Origin: Fistularia commersonii
Taxonomy: Eukaryota > Chordata > Actinopteri > Syngnathiformes > Fistulariidae
Reading direction: 5' to 3'
Assembly: GCA_037954325.1 (NCBI GenBank)
Contig: JBBMNZ010000014.1
Coordinates: 12,498,956-12,562,955, forward strand
DNA: 64,000 bases
Both the position numbers and the translations under genes were made by a program. A model generated the notes under the pieces. The model was not told the DNA's origin and did not search any database. It saw only the letters and a list, made by a program, of their open reading frames with translations. Of this stretch, positions 1 through 11,640 are shown in pieces (positions within the stretch are counted from its first letter, which is position 1; each line of letters begins with the position of its first letter).

Positions 1-1499
1 TGCAATTTATGAACATAAACTAATATAAAAGCAATCAAACATCTGAAGATTTGCGTTTAAGTTACCTTTTCCAAACAAAACTTTCACTTTCATTTGTAAG
101 TTAAGGGTCTTTGGGAAAACAATAAACACTGTTTCTTTTGTACTTTTCGCATGTAAGAAAATCCATAAACTAATAGAAGCAGTACCTTTGTTTCAGCCAG
201 AGTCTTTTTAGGAAACTCACAAGACTTTAAACTTTTTTTTTTAGTTTAGTCATTTAGTTTTACAATCTTCTCACGCTCCAGAGGGTCAGAGGATGAGGAT
301 CAGTTGAAAAGATCAACATAGGTGGGGCTTCTTCTCTTGCCATGGATAAATTCCATAGGCTACCATAAGTTCTACCAAGCAACCTGTTCGGTCAACTGAC
401 ATTTACATAATTGGAATATAAACATAAATCAAATTACTACTTGTTGTTTCTGCTGTGCATTATTTATTCTCTTTCGTTTTCCTGGCATCATTGCTTTATA
501 TTATCAATTATGAATTAATTTTCTGAATATGATTTTCTGAAAAATATACATATTTAAACTTACAAAATATCACTTATGTTTGAAGTTCAGGGGACTCTGG
601 GGTCTCACACACAAACAGACAAATCCCCGCAACTCAAGGCTGCATATGAATATATAATATGTGTGTTAATTATTCATGTGGTGAAAAACTCACAATTTCT
701 ACAGTACACTGCTGTGACTGATTGTTGTACCATAATTTGTCAGGTTATCAACAAAGTTGGCTCTTTTGTTGGTTACCATTATAGTTCTTGCTTCCAAGGT
801 GCAATTGTAGGTGGACTTCATTCTGATGATCCAGACTATCTGTTATAAACCTCGTATCCTAGACATTGGAGCGTTTCCTGAAATGATTTCAGGCAAACGT
901 TTGTTTTGGCTGAAAAGAAAAAGAAATGCATTATTGTACTGTCTGTGTGAATAATTAGAAAACTGTGTGTATAGAAGAAAATGAAACCAAAAAGTCAAAA
1001 CTTTTTTTGAACAGTTTGAGAAACTTATCTTAGACTTTGGTCAGGAACAAGATTTTGTGCTTCACTTATTTGTGTCAGGGAGAAAATCCAGGTGCAAAGA
1101 TTTTCTTCTATAATTTCTTTTTATATTGTAATCTGGTTTACTGACCTTATTTTTATAAAACTCAAAAATCAAGAGGTACTGTCAATGTATTGTAGAGGTA
1201 ATAACACTTTCATAAAAAAAATAAAATAGAATAAAAATATATGTAAAGTACATGTATTTCTAAATTTGCATATCCATATATTTCATGAACAAACACATCC
1301 AAAAATGTTACATTATATCTTGTTCATTTTATCTACTGTGTAACATTGTTTTTTTTTCAACTTGTACTTAATTTTCATTTGAAAGAACTGCCTCAATTTG
1401 CACATGTTTGACTTGGATATGTATTGCAGCCATTGCAAAATAGCTGTCAAAATCAGCAGCCATGAACTACCTTAGAATATTCATGGTGTGCCTGCATTT
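1..1499. other. non-coding, AT-rich, nothing recognised
   Basis: No open frame here resembles a known protein; the longest is 90 codons and unconvincing. No repeats beyond short homopolymers. Confidence 0.5.
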
Positions 1500-1765
1500 G
1501 TCCATTTACCTTTCAATTCACACAGACTCTATTTGGACTTTTAAATAACACATACTATACAGCAGTTTACTTGTCCACTCAATCTTTCACTCACTGCCCT
1601 TTATTGTCCTCTTTTGTACTTATTTGTGTTACATCCTCACTAAGCTATCTTTGTCTCACAGCAAAGTAAGAATTTCATTTTACAGGAAAACATGTTTCCC
1701 TGTACAATTAAATTCCTGTACAATGTGCATCTGACAGTTAACACTTTGAATCCTTGAATTCTGAA
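1500..1765 (+). mobile_element. LINE 3' tail (L2/Rex1/CR1-like)
   Basis: The segment ends with the sort of 3' untranslated tail seen in fish L2/Rex1-type LINEs: a pyrimidine-rich lead-in, gcaaagtaagaatttcattt, a short 'caggaaaacatgtttccctg' block and a terminal run of TTGAATCCTTGAATTCTGAA-type repeats. Only the tail is present, as expected from 5'-truncated retrotransposition. Family assignment is by resemblance only. Confidence 0.5.
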
Positions 1766-3699
1766 AATGGAATACTTTAAGTCTTTAAGTAGAATTAAGA
1801 TGGAGAACATATCTGGGATCAGTGATGGGTGGATAATATATTTCTTGGAAATATTTTTACAACTTTCCGTGTGCCAAAAACCTTGTCAAAACAAGGTCTT
1901 GATCCTTGTAATATGCCAATTCTATGACTTTGCCATTATTTTAAAAACAAACTGTATATACAGTATGGCCCAAATGTGTGTTCTTTCTGGTGAATGGCTA
2001 AAAACCTGACTCTGACTATTGAGTCAGAGTTTCAAGTGTTTCAAGCATGCTTGGTTTCAAACTAACACACATACATGCACACACAAACACAGGAATTGTA
2101 TCATTGATATATTATGTTGAAACCCTTCCCCCCTTTTTTTTTCCCTCCATCAACCCCCCTCCCCCCTGCATCTCATTCTGATGCAGGGCTGTATATTTGG
2201 CCTTTGTAGAGAAAGACGCTCTCCTGGAGGATTCTCCTGGAATCAATTTACCCTCCTTGTGCCAAGCTACTGATCAACAATTTACAGGCCATCAACTGCT
2301 GGGGCGGCTGGGAGGCTGTTTAACCGGTATATTAGGTGTCTGGCAGAACAGAGCTCGTTCAGCTGTAAGATAGATCCTGGTTTGCTCAAAGAATGCAACT
2401 TATCAAAAAAAAAAAAAAAAAAAAACAACAACACTAGAGTGTCCCAGTGTTTGCACAGTTAAAACATTTTTTCTGTGCCTGCACAGATTTTCTGTCCTGT
2501 TAAACGATATTATGCCTTAGGGGATCTTTACTGAGATTAATTAATGATAATTTCACCTGTTCTATAAAACAAAGCAGTCTGTGTTTTCAACTGTGAACTT
2601 GACCAACCCTCATCTCTTGATTGTTAGTTTCAATTCCATTTGGAACTTTGAATTGCATCTGCTACAAAACATCACGGAGAGACACAACCATACAGGGCAC
2701 CTACACATGAAAAAACAAGCATAATGCTTACACATTCAATTGGAGGAAATTAAATTCAACATATTTCAGGGCATTGAAGCCTCTGTAAATGTATTTAGAC
2801 CTGCCATAAATTTTAGATTAACTCATACACACAACCCTTTTTACAGAACTGTCACACATCTGTGGTTGCTTTGTAGATCACAACAAAAAAAGATTTTCAG
2901 TTGGGAAAAAAAAAACCCAAACACCTCATGCGATATCCATTGAGGTTTATCACATTTGCTGATGCTCCCCTGCCTCTGCTCCCCTGACCCTCCAGGGAGA
3001 GGTAAAAAGGCAGAGTGTGAAGGGGGAAAGGGCATGACAAACAAGAGAAGACTCAGGCTGTTTAAACGACAGACAGGCAGATAGTGGTTGCTACGCGACA
3101 GCCATATAGAGTGGTGATGGCTGTGGTAATGCTACCTGGCATTCTGTTCAGTGATTTAATCAGCTCACCCAGCCACCCATAAATCATCATCACACTGACT
3201 TACCAAACCTAAAGGGAAAAACACATCCAACACCACAATCTGCAGAAAGGGAAAGCCTGCTGCTTTGGCCTTTGTGTTTGAGCTCTAACATTTGAATGGC
3301 ATTTAATGGGTCAGCATCACAAATGGGCTAGAGGCATCATGTCCCTGGTTGTTTATTCAGCAAATTCGTTTTTAAAGAAACATGCCTGCATCTGAAAGGG
3401 AATTTCACCTTACTTCAATTTCCCCATACTAGGAGTAAAAAGATAATTGTCTTCTTTTCTAGTCAAGCACAAAAAAACCACCCCTAAAAAGTAGGGGTAC
3501 CGCTATTATGCCTATAGACAAGTTGGCAACCCCAGTCAAACGTCCTTATATATATATTGTCTTGAAGCATCTTTCATTGTACAGAGTGGGGGGCTCCTCA
3601 TGTGTACCTGCCAGGGGCTTGAATTTGGGCTAAAGTTGGCCCAAGTGGACCTTGATATGTTAAATGAATGAGTTGCTGTGGACCAAATCCATTGAATAG
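1766..3699. other. non-coding stretch with poly-A run
   Basis: No gene supported. A 20-base A run lies at 2405-2424. The block around 2180-2345 is more GC-balanced than its surroundings and could be conserved non-coding DNA, but comparison with other fish would be needed. A short perfect palindrome (ACCCCTA/TAGGGGT, five-base loop) occurs near 3480-3500. Confidence 0.45.
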
Positions 3700-5260
3700 T
3701 GTTAACATGTTAATGTGGACAATGTTGTGTGTGCGTCATTGGGGGGAGCAAAGGTAAGCAGTCAGGAGTGCAAACACCACGGTTCCTACGGGCCAGAAGT
3801 AGAATGCCCAAACAGAAGTCAAACAGGCTGTTTGCAGGCTGCAACACCAAGAGTAGGTAGACCTAGAATAGGAAGGGGTGAGGCGCCTCGCTTCTGGTCT
3901 AAAAGCCAACCGAAGAGGAGAGAACAGAGATGGTGGTGGTGGAGGATGGAGGAAGAGCTTGTCAAGATCAATATTGTGTCACGGGGCCAGCAGGGAAGCT
4001 GAACAACTTGGGAGGGAGTTGGCGCCCGGAACATCTGTTAGTCCAACTTGTGGAAGATGCCACAGACAAGGATTAGCTTTCTCATTTGCACAACATAAAA
4101 TGCACTTCTTTGCCCCGATAACCTCCACCAGTGGTTTGGGAGCAAGGAACGTTGCTACCTCTGCAATGCCTAAAATGCCGACACATCCCGTGAGGCTGCA
4201 AGATCACGCTCTCTCTGGGGCTGGATAGATGGCACCGTGACCAGGTCCTGAGGAAGTTAGCTGAGGGGCTGGAGAGGTGTCAAGAAGATAACAAGAAGTC
4301 GCCACTGGCAGAGAGCAGCATCAACTTTGTCTCAGAAGGTGAAGAACATTGACACGCAAGGCAAAAAGAAGCAAGAAGTGGGAAATTAGGGCTCACCTGG
4401 ACAAGCAAATTCATTTACCCACAGAGATTACACCACGTCTCTCCACCCCAACATTGTTGTATAGTCTAGCAATGCAAGGTCGGATTACCTCTTTGAATTT
4501 CCAATCCCACATGAGGAAGGGATCAAGGCTGCATTCAAGTAAAAAAAGGTCAAATATGCCAGCTGCTGAGTATTGGGAAGCTGGCTAGAAGACAACCATC
4601 TACCACGTTGAGGTGGGATGCCGAGGCTTTGTAGGGCTGTCAACCATGTGGCTCTTGAGGGACGCAGGAGTGACCAAAGACAGGTAAAAGAAAGAACTGA
4701 ACTGATAGACAGCAACGTGCATTGATCATGGCCACACAAGATTCACGAACACAAGATTTATCAAGGCCAGAGTCAGCCAGACCAGACAAGACCCCAGGTG
4801 CAGGCTCTGCAAAAACACCCCCAAGACAACCCACAACAAAAGCAGGGTGTGTGGTGTTGGCGTGAAAGACAAACATGGAGCATCACAATGAGGTGGCCAG
4901 CATTATACACAGGAACATCTGTAATTGAGTGTGGGCTGGAGGTCCCAGGATCAAGGTAGAAGAAAACCGGACAGGTAATACAGAACAACCAAGTCAAGAT
5001 CTTGTAGGACTTCCAGTTCCAGATGGTCAAACTTGATGACAAGTCAACCATATTGAGTGGTGGTGGATTGTGATAACTACAAGAAGATTGTCCACGTGGA
5101 TAATAGTCCACGAGAACCTTGAGAAATCACGGGGCCTCAACGAGACCTGGGAGAAGATGTGCGGCATGAAGGCAAGAGTGGTCCAAGTGGTAATTTGGTC
5201 TCTTGGAGCAGTTAACCCTAAGCTGAGAGAATGAATCCAGCAAAATCACGGCATTGATGT
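3700..5260 (+). mobile_element. degenerate LINE 3' coding region (R2/restriction-endonuclease-type family, tentative)
   Basis: Several broken frames resemble the C-terminal part of a fish LINE polyprotein. A cysteine/histidine motif PTCGRCHRQGLAFSFAQH is readable around 4039-4090. EVGCRGFVGLST followed by LLRDAGVT is readable at about 4607-4672. A terminal segment KARVVQVVIWSLGAVNPKL at about 5168-5225 resembles the VVPVVIGALG ending of the family. Many stops and frame changes separate these, so the copy is dead. A sister fragment with the PVEVG motif lies antisense at 53220-53600. The clade name is uncertain; that it is a retroelement is fairly secure. Confidence 0.6.
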
Positions 5261-5269
5261 TGTCTCAAT

Positions 5270-5626
5270 ATGCAGTGGGTTTCATGTACTTCAAAAATTG
5301 CTATATTGTGGCTATATAGTGCTGCTTTCGGGTGCAATTTTCAGCCCAAAGGAAACAAGGGGACTGTAAGTCTGTGCAGCTTTCCAAGGGACAAGAAGAG
5401 AGGAAAGGAGCGGAAATTTGCTTGTGGATGCACACAACTTCCTAAGGACCTGCAGACATGTTCTCGCCACATCTCGCTGGATGCATTTGACGCATTTAGC
5501 CGACCTAGGCTAGTGAAAGGGCCCATGGGTGCTGTTAGTTTTAAATGGAAACTAAAACCAAATGCTGTGCCTACAGTTTCTTTCACAAGCAGACAAAAGG
5601 CCTTCAGGAGGGAGGAAACACCATAA
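5270..5626 (+). pseudogene. THAP-type zinc finger remnant
   Basis: An open frame reads FGCNF...SFPRDKKRGKERKF...CSRH...KWKLKPNAVPTVSF, which follows the THAP (C2CH) DNA-binding domain: a Cys, a central FP-D-K block, C-x2-H, and the closing AVPT motif. The first zinc-binding cysteine is missing (LYSAAFGC, with Tyr/Ser where Cys is expected) and the usually invariant tryptophan is Phe, so zinc binding should be lost. About 85 residues of domain are present, with no recognisable continuation. It may derive from a THAP-domain transposase or be a single decayed exon of a host THAP gene. It starts directly after a dead LINE tail. Confidence 0.6.
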
Positions 5627-5699
5627 TCATCTGTGCAACACTTCCAATTTGAGCCCGAGAGAGATGTGAGTGAGGAGGGTAACACTGAGGACAAAAAGT

Positions 5700-8600
5700 C
5701 AAAATGAGCTTCAAAATGAAGACCAACAAAGATGCAAAGAGGGAAGAATTTCTAATTTATTACCCACAGAAATACAGCAGGTGAAATCTCAGGAGGGTGA
5801 AAAACCTACTGCTTTTCCCCTTCCCCGTTTGTTTGATCTCCCCCAATTTCTCTTTATTCTAAGACTAGTCTTTGATTGTCAACAGGCTCTCTGGAATTGT
5901 GCTGCATTTGAAGAATTTTTTCCTGAAAGCTTTCGTACTCAACAGGAAGCTAAACAATAAGATACATAGCCTCAAGGAATGTTTTAGTGAGACTGTGTTA
6001 TTCATTTTCATTGTGGCCAAGTGTAATAATTGCACATTAAAAAAAAGACTTTTTTTTTCTCATGAAGAGACATGTGCATCCCAAATGCTGGAAAACTTTT
6101 CATTGTCTAACTGCTTTTTAATTATTTAAAAATTGTCTCTCAAATAACAAAAAGGTCAAGGAGAGCAATCTCTGTAACTGTATTTTGGTCAGTCACATGC
6201 CATATTTCATATGTGCTAGGCACCAACTGAAAGTCAGCCAACTAAAACTGGACCTGAATTGTGGATCCAATATTTCTGAAAAAGTGCCACTGGGCAACAT
6301 GAATAACCCACTCCATTATTTCAGCTTAACCGCTACTCAGACTGAGGCTTCATTGTGATTTAAAAATCTGATTTAAAGAGGGAGCTCCAAAATAATTTAT
6401 AATGCAGCAAATCTTTGTGTAATATTCAAGTGATGCTGAAATCTTTCGGTTGAATGTGAAGAACACATCTAAGGTATAGTAACAAACAATCTCTCTCCTC
6501 TAGCACATCATTAAAAAATGATTTTTTATCTTTTCTCCTTTTTATTGGGAAAACCACTTTTGAAGTTAGTCATGCTACACTTTTTATTTGATTTTTTTTC
6601 TACAGGAAATATTTTTTTATGCTTATTGTGGAATTTTGTTGGGCCCTGAGAACTATGTTTTGGTTAGTCTTTAACACAGTAATTGCATCTAGATTTAAAG
6701 AGAACAATTTTACATCATGCTGAATGTCACCAAGAAATCCATCTTAAAGCCCCTAATTATTGTTTTTTTCCACACTTGATATGGCTTATTTTTACACTGT
6801 GGTCGCTGATCATACAAAATCCGGTTAATCTTACTGAGACTTGAAATGCTTCAATCAACAAGCTAGAAATTTTCAAGCCTGTAACACCAATATTTGACAA
6901 TTGTTGGCTTTTTCAGTCTTCATATGGGACATTTGTTACCATGTATCCAAAATATTGCTTAGTTAAAGGAAATCTTGCCTTGTGGATGTGTTAATGGCAG
7001 AATCAAGTCTGCTAAAAATTGGATTATGAAGCACATTTCAAGAACAACTGAATAATCTTCATCATATATTTTTCAGGGGTGGCATCTGGCAGCTCTGAAC
7101 TTTTTTCAATCTGTACATCTACAGTTATTGTTTTTATTGTTGTGTGGTTGTGTTATATCGCTGGGTTTAGTAGTAAGTGCACACAAATCCTCATTTCTGT
7201 CTGTAAAGTAGCGCCCTCCAACTCCCCTTTAAGTACCTGACAGATGGCTCCATGTGTCGAGCTGTTTCGAGTAAGACACACATAAACACACACATTCACG
7301 CAAACACGCTTGCAGGTATACTTGAACCGGGGGTCTTATCAGGTTGCCCCAGCTGTGTTGCCAGACATTGGCCTCCGGTCTCCGTCTGTCTGCTGGTGTT
7401 AAACTGGGGGCGTTTAAAATTAGATCTTACATCGATCATTTCCCTGGCTTCAATGGGGCCCAATGTCAGAGGCTGGCAGGGCCAATTCCTCACCCATCGT
7501 CCTTCTGCCTCACCTTAACACAAGATCAGTCAGGCGCCGGATGGATGAACGGGGGGATGGAGTCAGAAGGAATACAAGCAACAAGAAAGGAAGACGGGAA
7601 GTTGGAAGAGAGGTGAAGAAGGGAAAAATAAGATATGATGAGTGAAGGATGGCGAGAGATGGAGGGGGTTGATGAAAGAGTAGGACAGGCAGCAAGAGCT
7701 GAAAGAGATGAGGAACTGCTCTGTTAGGGAGAATTGAAAAGAGTGATGGAAACAGTAAAAAGGAGAAAATTAAGATTATTACAAATAGCATCTTTTTCCT
7801 CAAATTTATAGCCCCGGGCGGATCAATTTCACTTGATAAAAAATTCCTGCCTTACAGAAGATAATTTAAAGAAGTGTAAAGCAAATGTAGGTTCAGATGG
7901 AGTTTAAAACAGTTACATGAATTTATATGATTGTCCCTGCGCCTGAGTGGATGGCAGAATGATAGAGACTGCAGGATCCTAACAGCAGTGCCATTTACAT
8001 AACTTATTTGCATGGTAATTGTATTTTCATGCTACGTTTCCTTTTATGCAGTGTCACCACCAAGCAAGGGAAAGAAGGTGATCTGCATATTAACAAGTTA
8101 CATGGTAATGCAATGCTGGTCTAATTTTGCACAATGGAATTTGAAATTGCATATTCATTTTCTGTTTTTCAGCTGTGTTCAGAGGAGAATTCAATGTATT
8201 ACGGTTAAGTGGGAGAGCTAAAACTGGTGAAATCCATGTAACGTTGAGTTTTACATGTATTTTTTTTTTTTTGTTTGTTTTTCATGTATTGATTGTGGGA
8301 GGGGACAAGTGAAAATGAGCTTCCCTCTCTGGAGTCCTGAGGCATCACCAGTCGTTAACTGCATAATCTATTTCCATTTGATAACTGCACAATCCACCAA
8401 TACTAATAACAAACAACTCAAAAGTAGCAAAAATCACAGGTAGAAAATTATATATACACTGCATACTCCCCCTCAAGCTAGATAGATGTCCCCAACATCC
8501 AGACATATGGCATAGGGTGAAAATGAGGGGTAATCACTTCCCATCAATACTCACAGTCCAACATTATAGTCTATTATTAAATTTATACTCAACCTTACCA
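5700..8600. other. non-coding, nothing recognised
   Basis: Only short frames without family resemblance. The segment 7500-7760 is purine-rich on the + strand (AG-rich, with many GAAGG/GGAAG words). No element ends detected. Confidence 0.5.
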
Positions 8601-8608
8601 TTCACACA

Positions 8609-8730
8609 TACAACTTTACAGACTGGAACTCTTTTCGTACACGTTTTCACATGGCTGACTACTCAAAAAGGACAGTTTTACAAGTGGGAACTCTTTTCAT
8701 ACATGTTCTCATGTGGGTCAATACCCGGTG
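8609..8730. repeat. two imperfect tandem copies of a 62-bp unit
   Basis: The words tttaca..tgggaactctttt and catac-tgtt-tca-atg recur with a 62-base offset: aactctttt occurs at 8627 and 8689, followed by cgtacacgttttcacatg and catacatgttctcatgtg. Only two copies are seen. Confidence 0.6.
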
Positions 8731-8981
8731 TGTCACCAGTCTCCGTTAATGTGTGTGACAGTGTCCATTTGCTCACGCACAGTCCATTGTTGAACATCAT
8801 GTTCAAAGTGTCTAAACTGTCTAAACTCTCCTTCAATAAATGTCCATTTGAGTTATAAGAGATGCATGCATATATTAGCTGTAATCACAGTCCATACATC
8901 TATGTGGTGTTCAACAGTTCCTTTCCAGTGTCCTGAGTGTAATGAATGTACGTTTACTCAATTCAGTCATGTGATTTGAGT

Positions 8982-8988
8982 TTGTGCG

Positions 8989-9020
<32 letters not shown>

Positions 9021-9026
9021 CGTGTG

Positions 9027-9070
<44 letters not shown>

Positions 9071-9082
9071 TATGTGTGTGTG
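8982..9082. repeat. (GT)n microsatellite
   Basis: About 100 bases of GT repeats with occasional GC and AT interruptions. It reads as Cys/Val runs in several frames, which are not genes. Confidence 0.97.
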
Positions 9083-9203
9083 GTCTACTGCCCATGTCCA
9101 CAGGGTTGCTGATAGAAAAACAGCTGAACACACTGCGTCCATGTGTGATGTGGCAGTGTTCTCATGTTTTGGCAAGTTAGTGAGCGAAGATGATCATGCA
9201 GGA

Positions 9204-9592
9204 TACGGCCAAAAGTATTCGCTCACCTGCCTTGACTAGCATAAGAACTTAAGTGACATCCCATTCCTATTCCATTGGGTTCAATATGATGTCAGTACAC
9301 CCTTTTCATTTACCGTATAACAGCTTCAACTCTTCTGGGAAGGTTGTCAACAAGGTTCAGGAGTGTGTTTATGGGAATTTTTGACCATTCCTCCAGAAGC
9401 GCATGTGTGAGGTCACACACTGATGTGGGATAAGAAGGCTTGGCTCTCAGTCCCCGCTCTAATTCATCCCAAAGGTGTTCTATCAAGTTGAGATCAGGAC
9501 TCTGTGCAGCCCAGTCAAGTTCATCCATGCCAGACTCTGTCATCCATGTCTTTATGGACCTTGCTTTGTGCACTGGTGCACAGTCAAGTTTG
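9204..9592 (-). mobile_element. Tc1/mariner transposase 3' fragment with terminal sequence
   Basis: On the minus strand the sequence encodes the end of a Tc1-type transposase: DCAPVHKARSIKTW, then AAQSPDLNLIEHLWDELERG and LVDNLPRRVEAVI. The Asp of DCAPVH and the Glu of NLIEHLW are 34 residues apart, the D34E spacing of Tc1. The right-hand flank (low coordinates) contains ggccaaaagtattcgctcac, typical of the outer end of fish Tc1 elements. The N-terminal half, the first catalytic Asp and the other terminal repeat are missing. At about 9592 it abruptly becomes LINE sequence, so it is a rearranged dead copy. Confidence 0.85.
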
Positions 9593-9960
9593 AGGGGCCA
9601 TCTTACCTCAGGGAGGTAAAATGCAACATCGACGGCAACATCTCTCTGCTGAACAATCTCAACAGCCTCTTCGCACAGTTTGAGGCTCAAAACAACACTC
9701 ATCAGAAGACCCCACTGCCTCTTACAAACAAACCCTGTGCCTGTCTGCTGCCAGTGGAAGAGAACCCTCTCCACCATCAACACCCGCAACGCAGCAGACC
9801 CAGACAACATGTTACATTAACATGTTAATTTCATGACACAGTGGGATTGTGAGAAACATCTTCTCAATTCCTCTGTATGTCCTGTACATGCGCAGAAATT
9901 GACAATGAAGCTGACTTTGAACTTTGAACTCCTTAAAAGGTTGAGCCTGTACTCGACATT
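9593..9960 (+). mobile_element. LINE fragment with 3' tail
   Basis: Frames give LSTINTRNAADPDNM near 9765-9812, similar to the 'TRKAAGPDNI' segment before the reverse transcriptase of L2/Rex1-type LINEs. It then jumps to a 3' tail with gaaattgacaatgaagctga and a TTTGAACTTTGAAC repeat near 9897-9930. The reverse transcriptase itself is deleted. Confidence 0.55.
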
Positions 9961-10179
9961 GAATTTGAACGGAGCTGTGCTAGGTCTTGTGCTCTTTGCT
10001 ACTCTCAGATTGTATTCATAGGGTCACCCTAAACTCACTCACTCAATTTTTTTTTAACGTTTAACTTTCTCACATGATAATATTTTCTGCCTTTTAACAC
10101 TGGAACATGTGTATGGCTTACATCAGTTAGAATGCCAGTGAGTCTGGCATTCAACAACATTTCAGCTCCTTACTTTCTC

Positions 10180-11640
10180 TCTCTTCTTTGCAACTTACCA
10201 GCCAGGGAGACCCCTCTATAGTGCTGGTTGCTCCATGTCCTGTAGGGGCAACTCCACCTTGGTTTAAAGGGCTCTCCCTGGCTGGTTTTGTCTGTACAAC
10301 CTGCTCAAACATGATCACCATTTTCACACAGTGAAACAGTGTGACAGTATTCCTCACCTGCCTGTGTATAAGCAAAACACCCAGGACGGGGTTGTGATAG
10401 TTGGCAACATCGCTTCAGAGCAAATCTTTGTTGGAACTTCGCTGTCCCTCATGCATATCCAGGCCCTAAGGCTGGTCACTTCTTCTGCACTGCAACTGCC
10501 GGTTGTGGTTGATAGAACTGCATACCATCTTGTTCAACACCGAGGGAGGTTGGCTGCGGGGGTACAAATATTGGGAAAATTGAAGATAAGCTCTCTGGCT
10601 CTGTGCTTTCTGAAGGATACTGTGGGGGTACAGGTGGTACATGAGTTTCTCTCATATGGGAACCTCAGCCCTCAGGTCTTTCAGCATTACCATGTCTGAG
10701 AGCATTTCTTTAGTTTCTGAGAGATCAGATGGTGCAGCGACTGTGTATTGTTGCATAGTGCTTTTCTTTTCCACTTTGGATTCACTGGACTGGGCAGTGT
10801 TAACATTGGTTACCTGTGGTAGGATTGAGTGTTTCTTTTTTTTTTTCTTGCCTCTCTTTTTCATTAGTGCATGTAATGTTCAATTTCTCCAGCAGTAGCT
10901 TATCCGACGTGTTTGTTTGCAGGAGGTACGGCTGCAAATCACTTTTAATGTTGCCAGTCAGCAAACCAATCAGGACAATGTGCATGAAAAGACTCCGAAA
11001 CTAGCGCTCGATCATAATTGAGGCTCGACTCAAGATCCTGTGAAACAAACAGGATCTTCTACTTAAAGTTCATGGCTCTTTTCAGGAAAATTTTGGGGGG
11101 GTCTCTTTGTTACTTTGGACGTCTGAGATGAGATGCTTGTATAATTCTGTAGCAATTCTTTCCCGATAATGAGAGCTAAAGAATTGCCAAAGCGCGGGCA
11201 ATGTGAGGTTTTCTTTTCTTTTCTTTCAAGGTAGCTCCTTAATTGCCGACCTGGTGTGATGGCACGGATGACTGCATCAGTGATCTCTGATTCTGGGTAG
11301 GTTTTATTGAGTCCATTTTCAATTTGCCTAGCCAGGCTAGAAAAGGTTAGTCTATCCTTTTTTTGTCCCGGCTCTCTTATTAGTCCTGAGATTTTAAAGT
11401 CTGTACGCCAACTCAGGGGGTCATTAATATATTTTTTTTTCATTAGGTCATGCGTTGCATTCTCCTTCGATGGGTCTCCTGCGCCTCAGCTTGAGCTGGG
11501 ATTCCACTCGGTTCTTCAGCTGTTCATATCCCATTTATAATGGGAGCGGGGAGTAGTGCGCCTCCAAATGTTTTGCCTTCAAATCAAGGTGTTTTGCCCT
11601 CAATTCAGAAATGTGATGTTGAATTAATAGGTCTGAGATG
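10180..11640 (-). pseudogene. LTR-retroelement gag remnant
   Basis: Several minus-strand frames, in the right order, resemble Gag of fish LTR retroelements. From 5' they are a charged N-terminal segment (about 11600-11450), a central segment with FSSLARQIENGLNKTYPESE and AVIRAITPGRQLRSYLE (11443-11200), a segment with LQPYLLQTNTSDKLLLEKLN (about 10940-10880), and a degraded Cys/His zinc-knuckle-like stretch (about 10355-10300). Frames are interrupted by stops and shifts. No protease, polymerase or integrase and no LTR are recognised nearby, so only the gag portion survives. Confidence 0.6.

Noticed and set aside
3479..3500. Small palindrome ACCCCTA/TAGGGGT as terminator or structured RNA
   Set aside because: Too short, and no context in eukaryotic DNA.
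8946..9239. Cys/Val-rich open frames over 8.95-9.24 kb
   Set aside because: Generated by the GT microsatellite.
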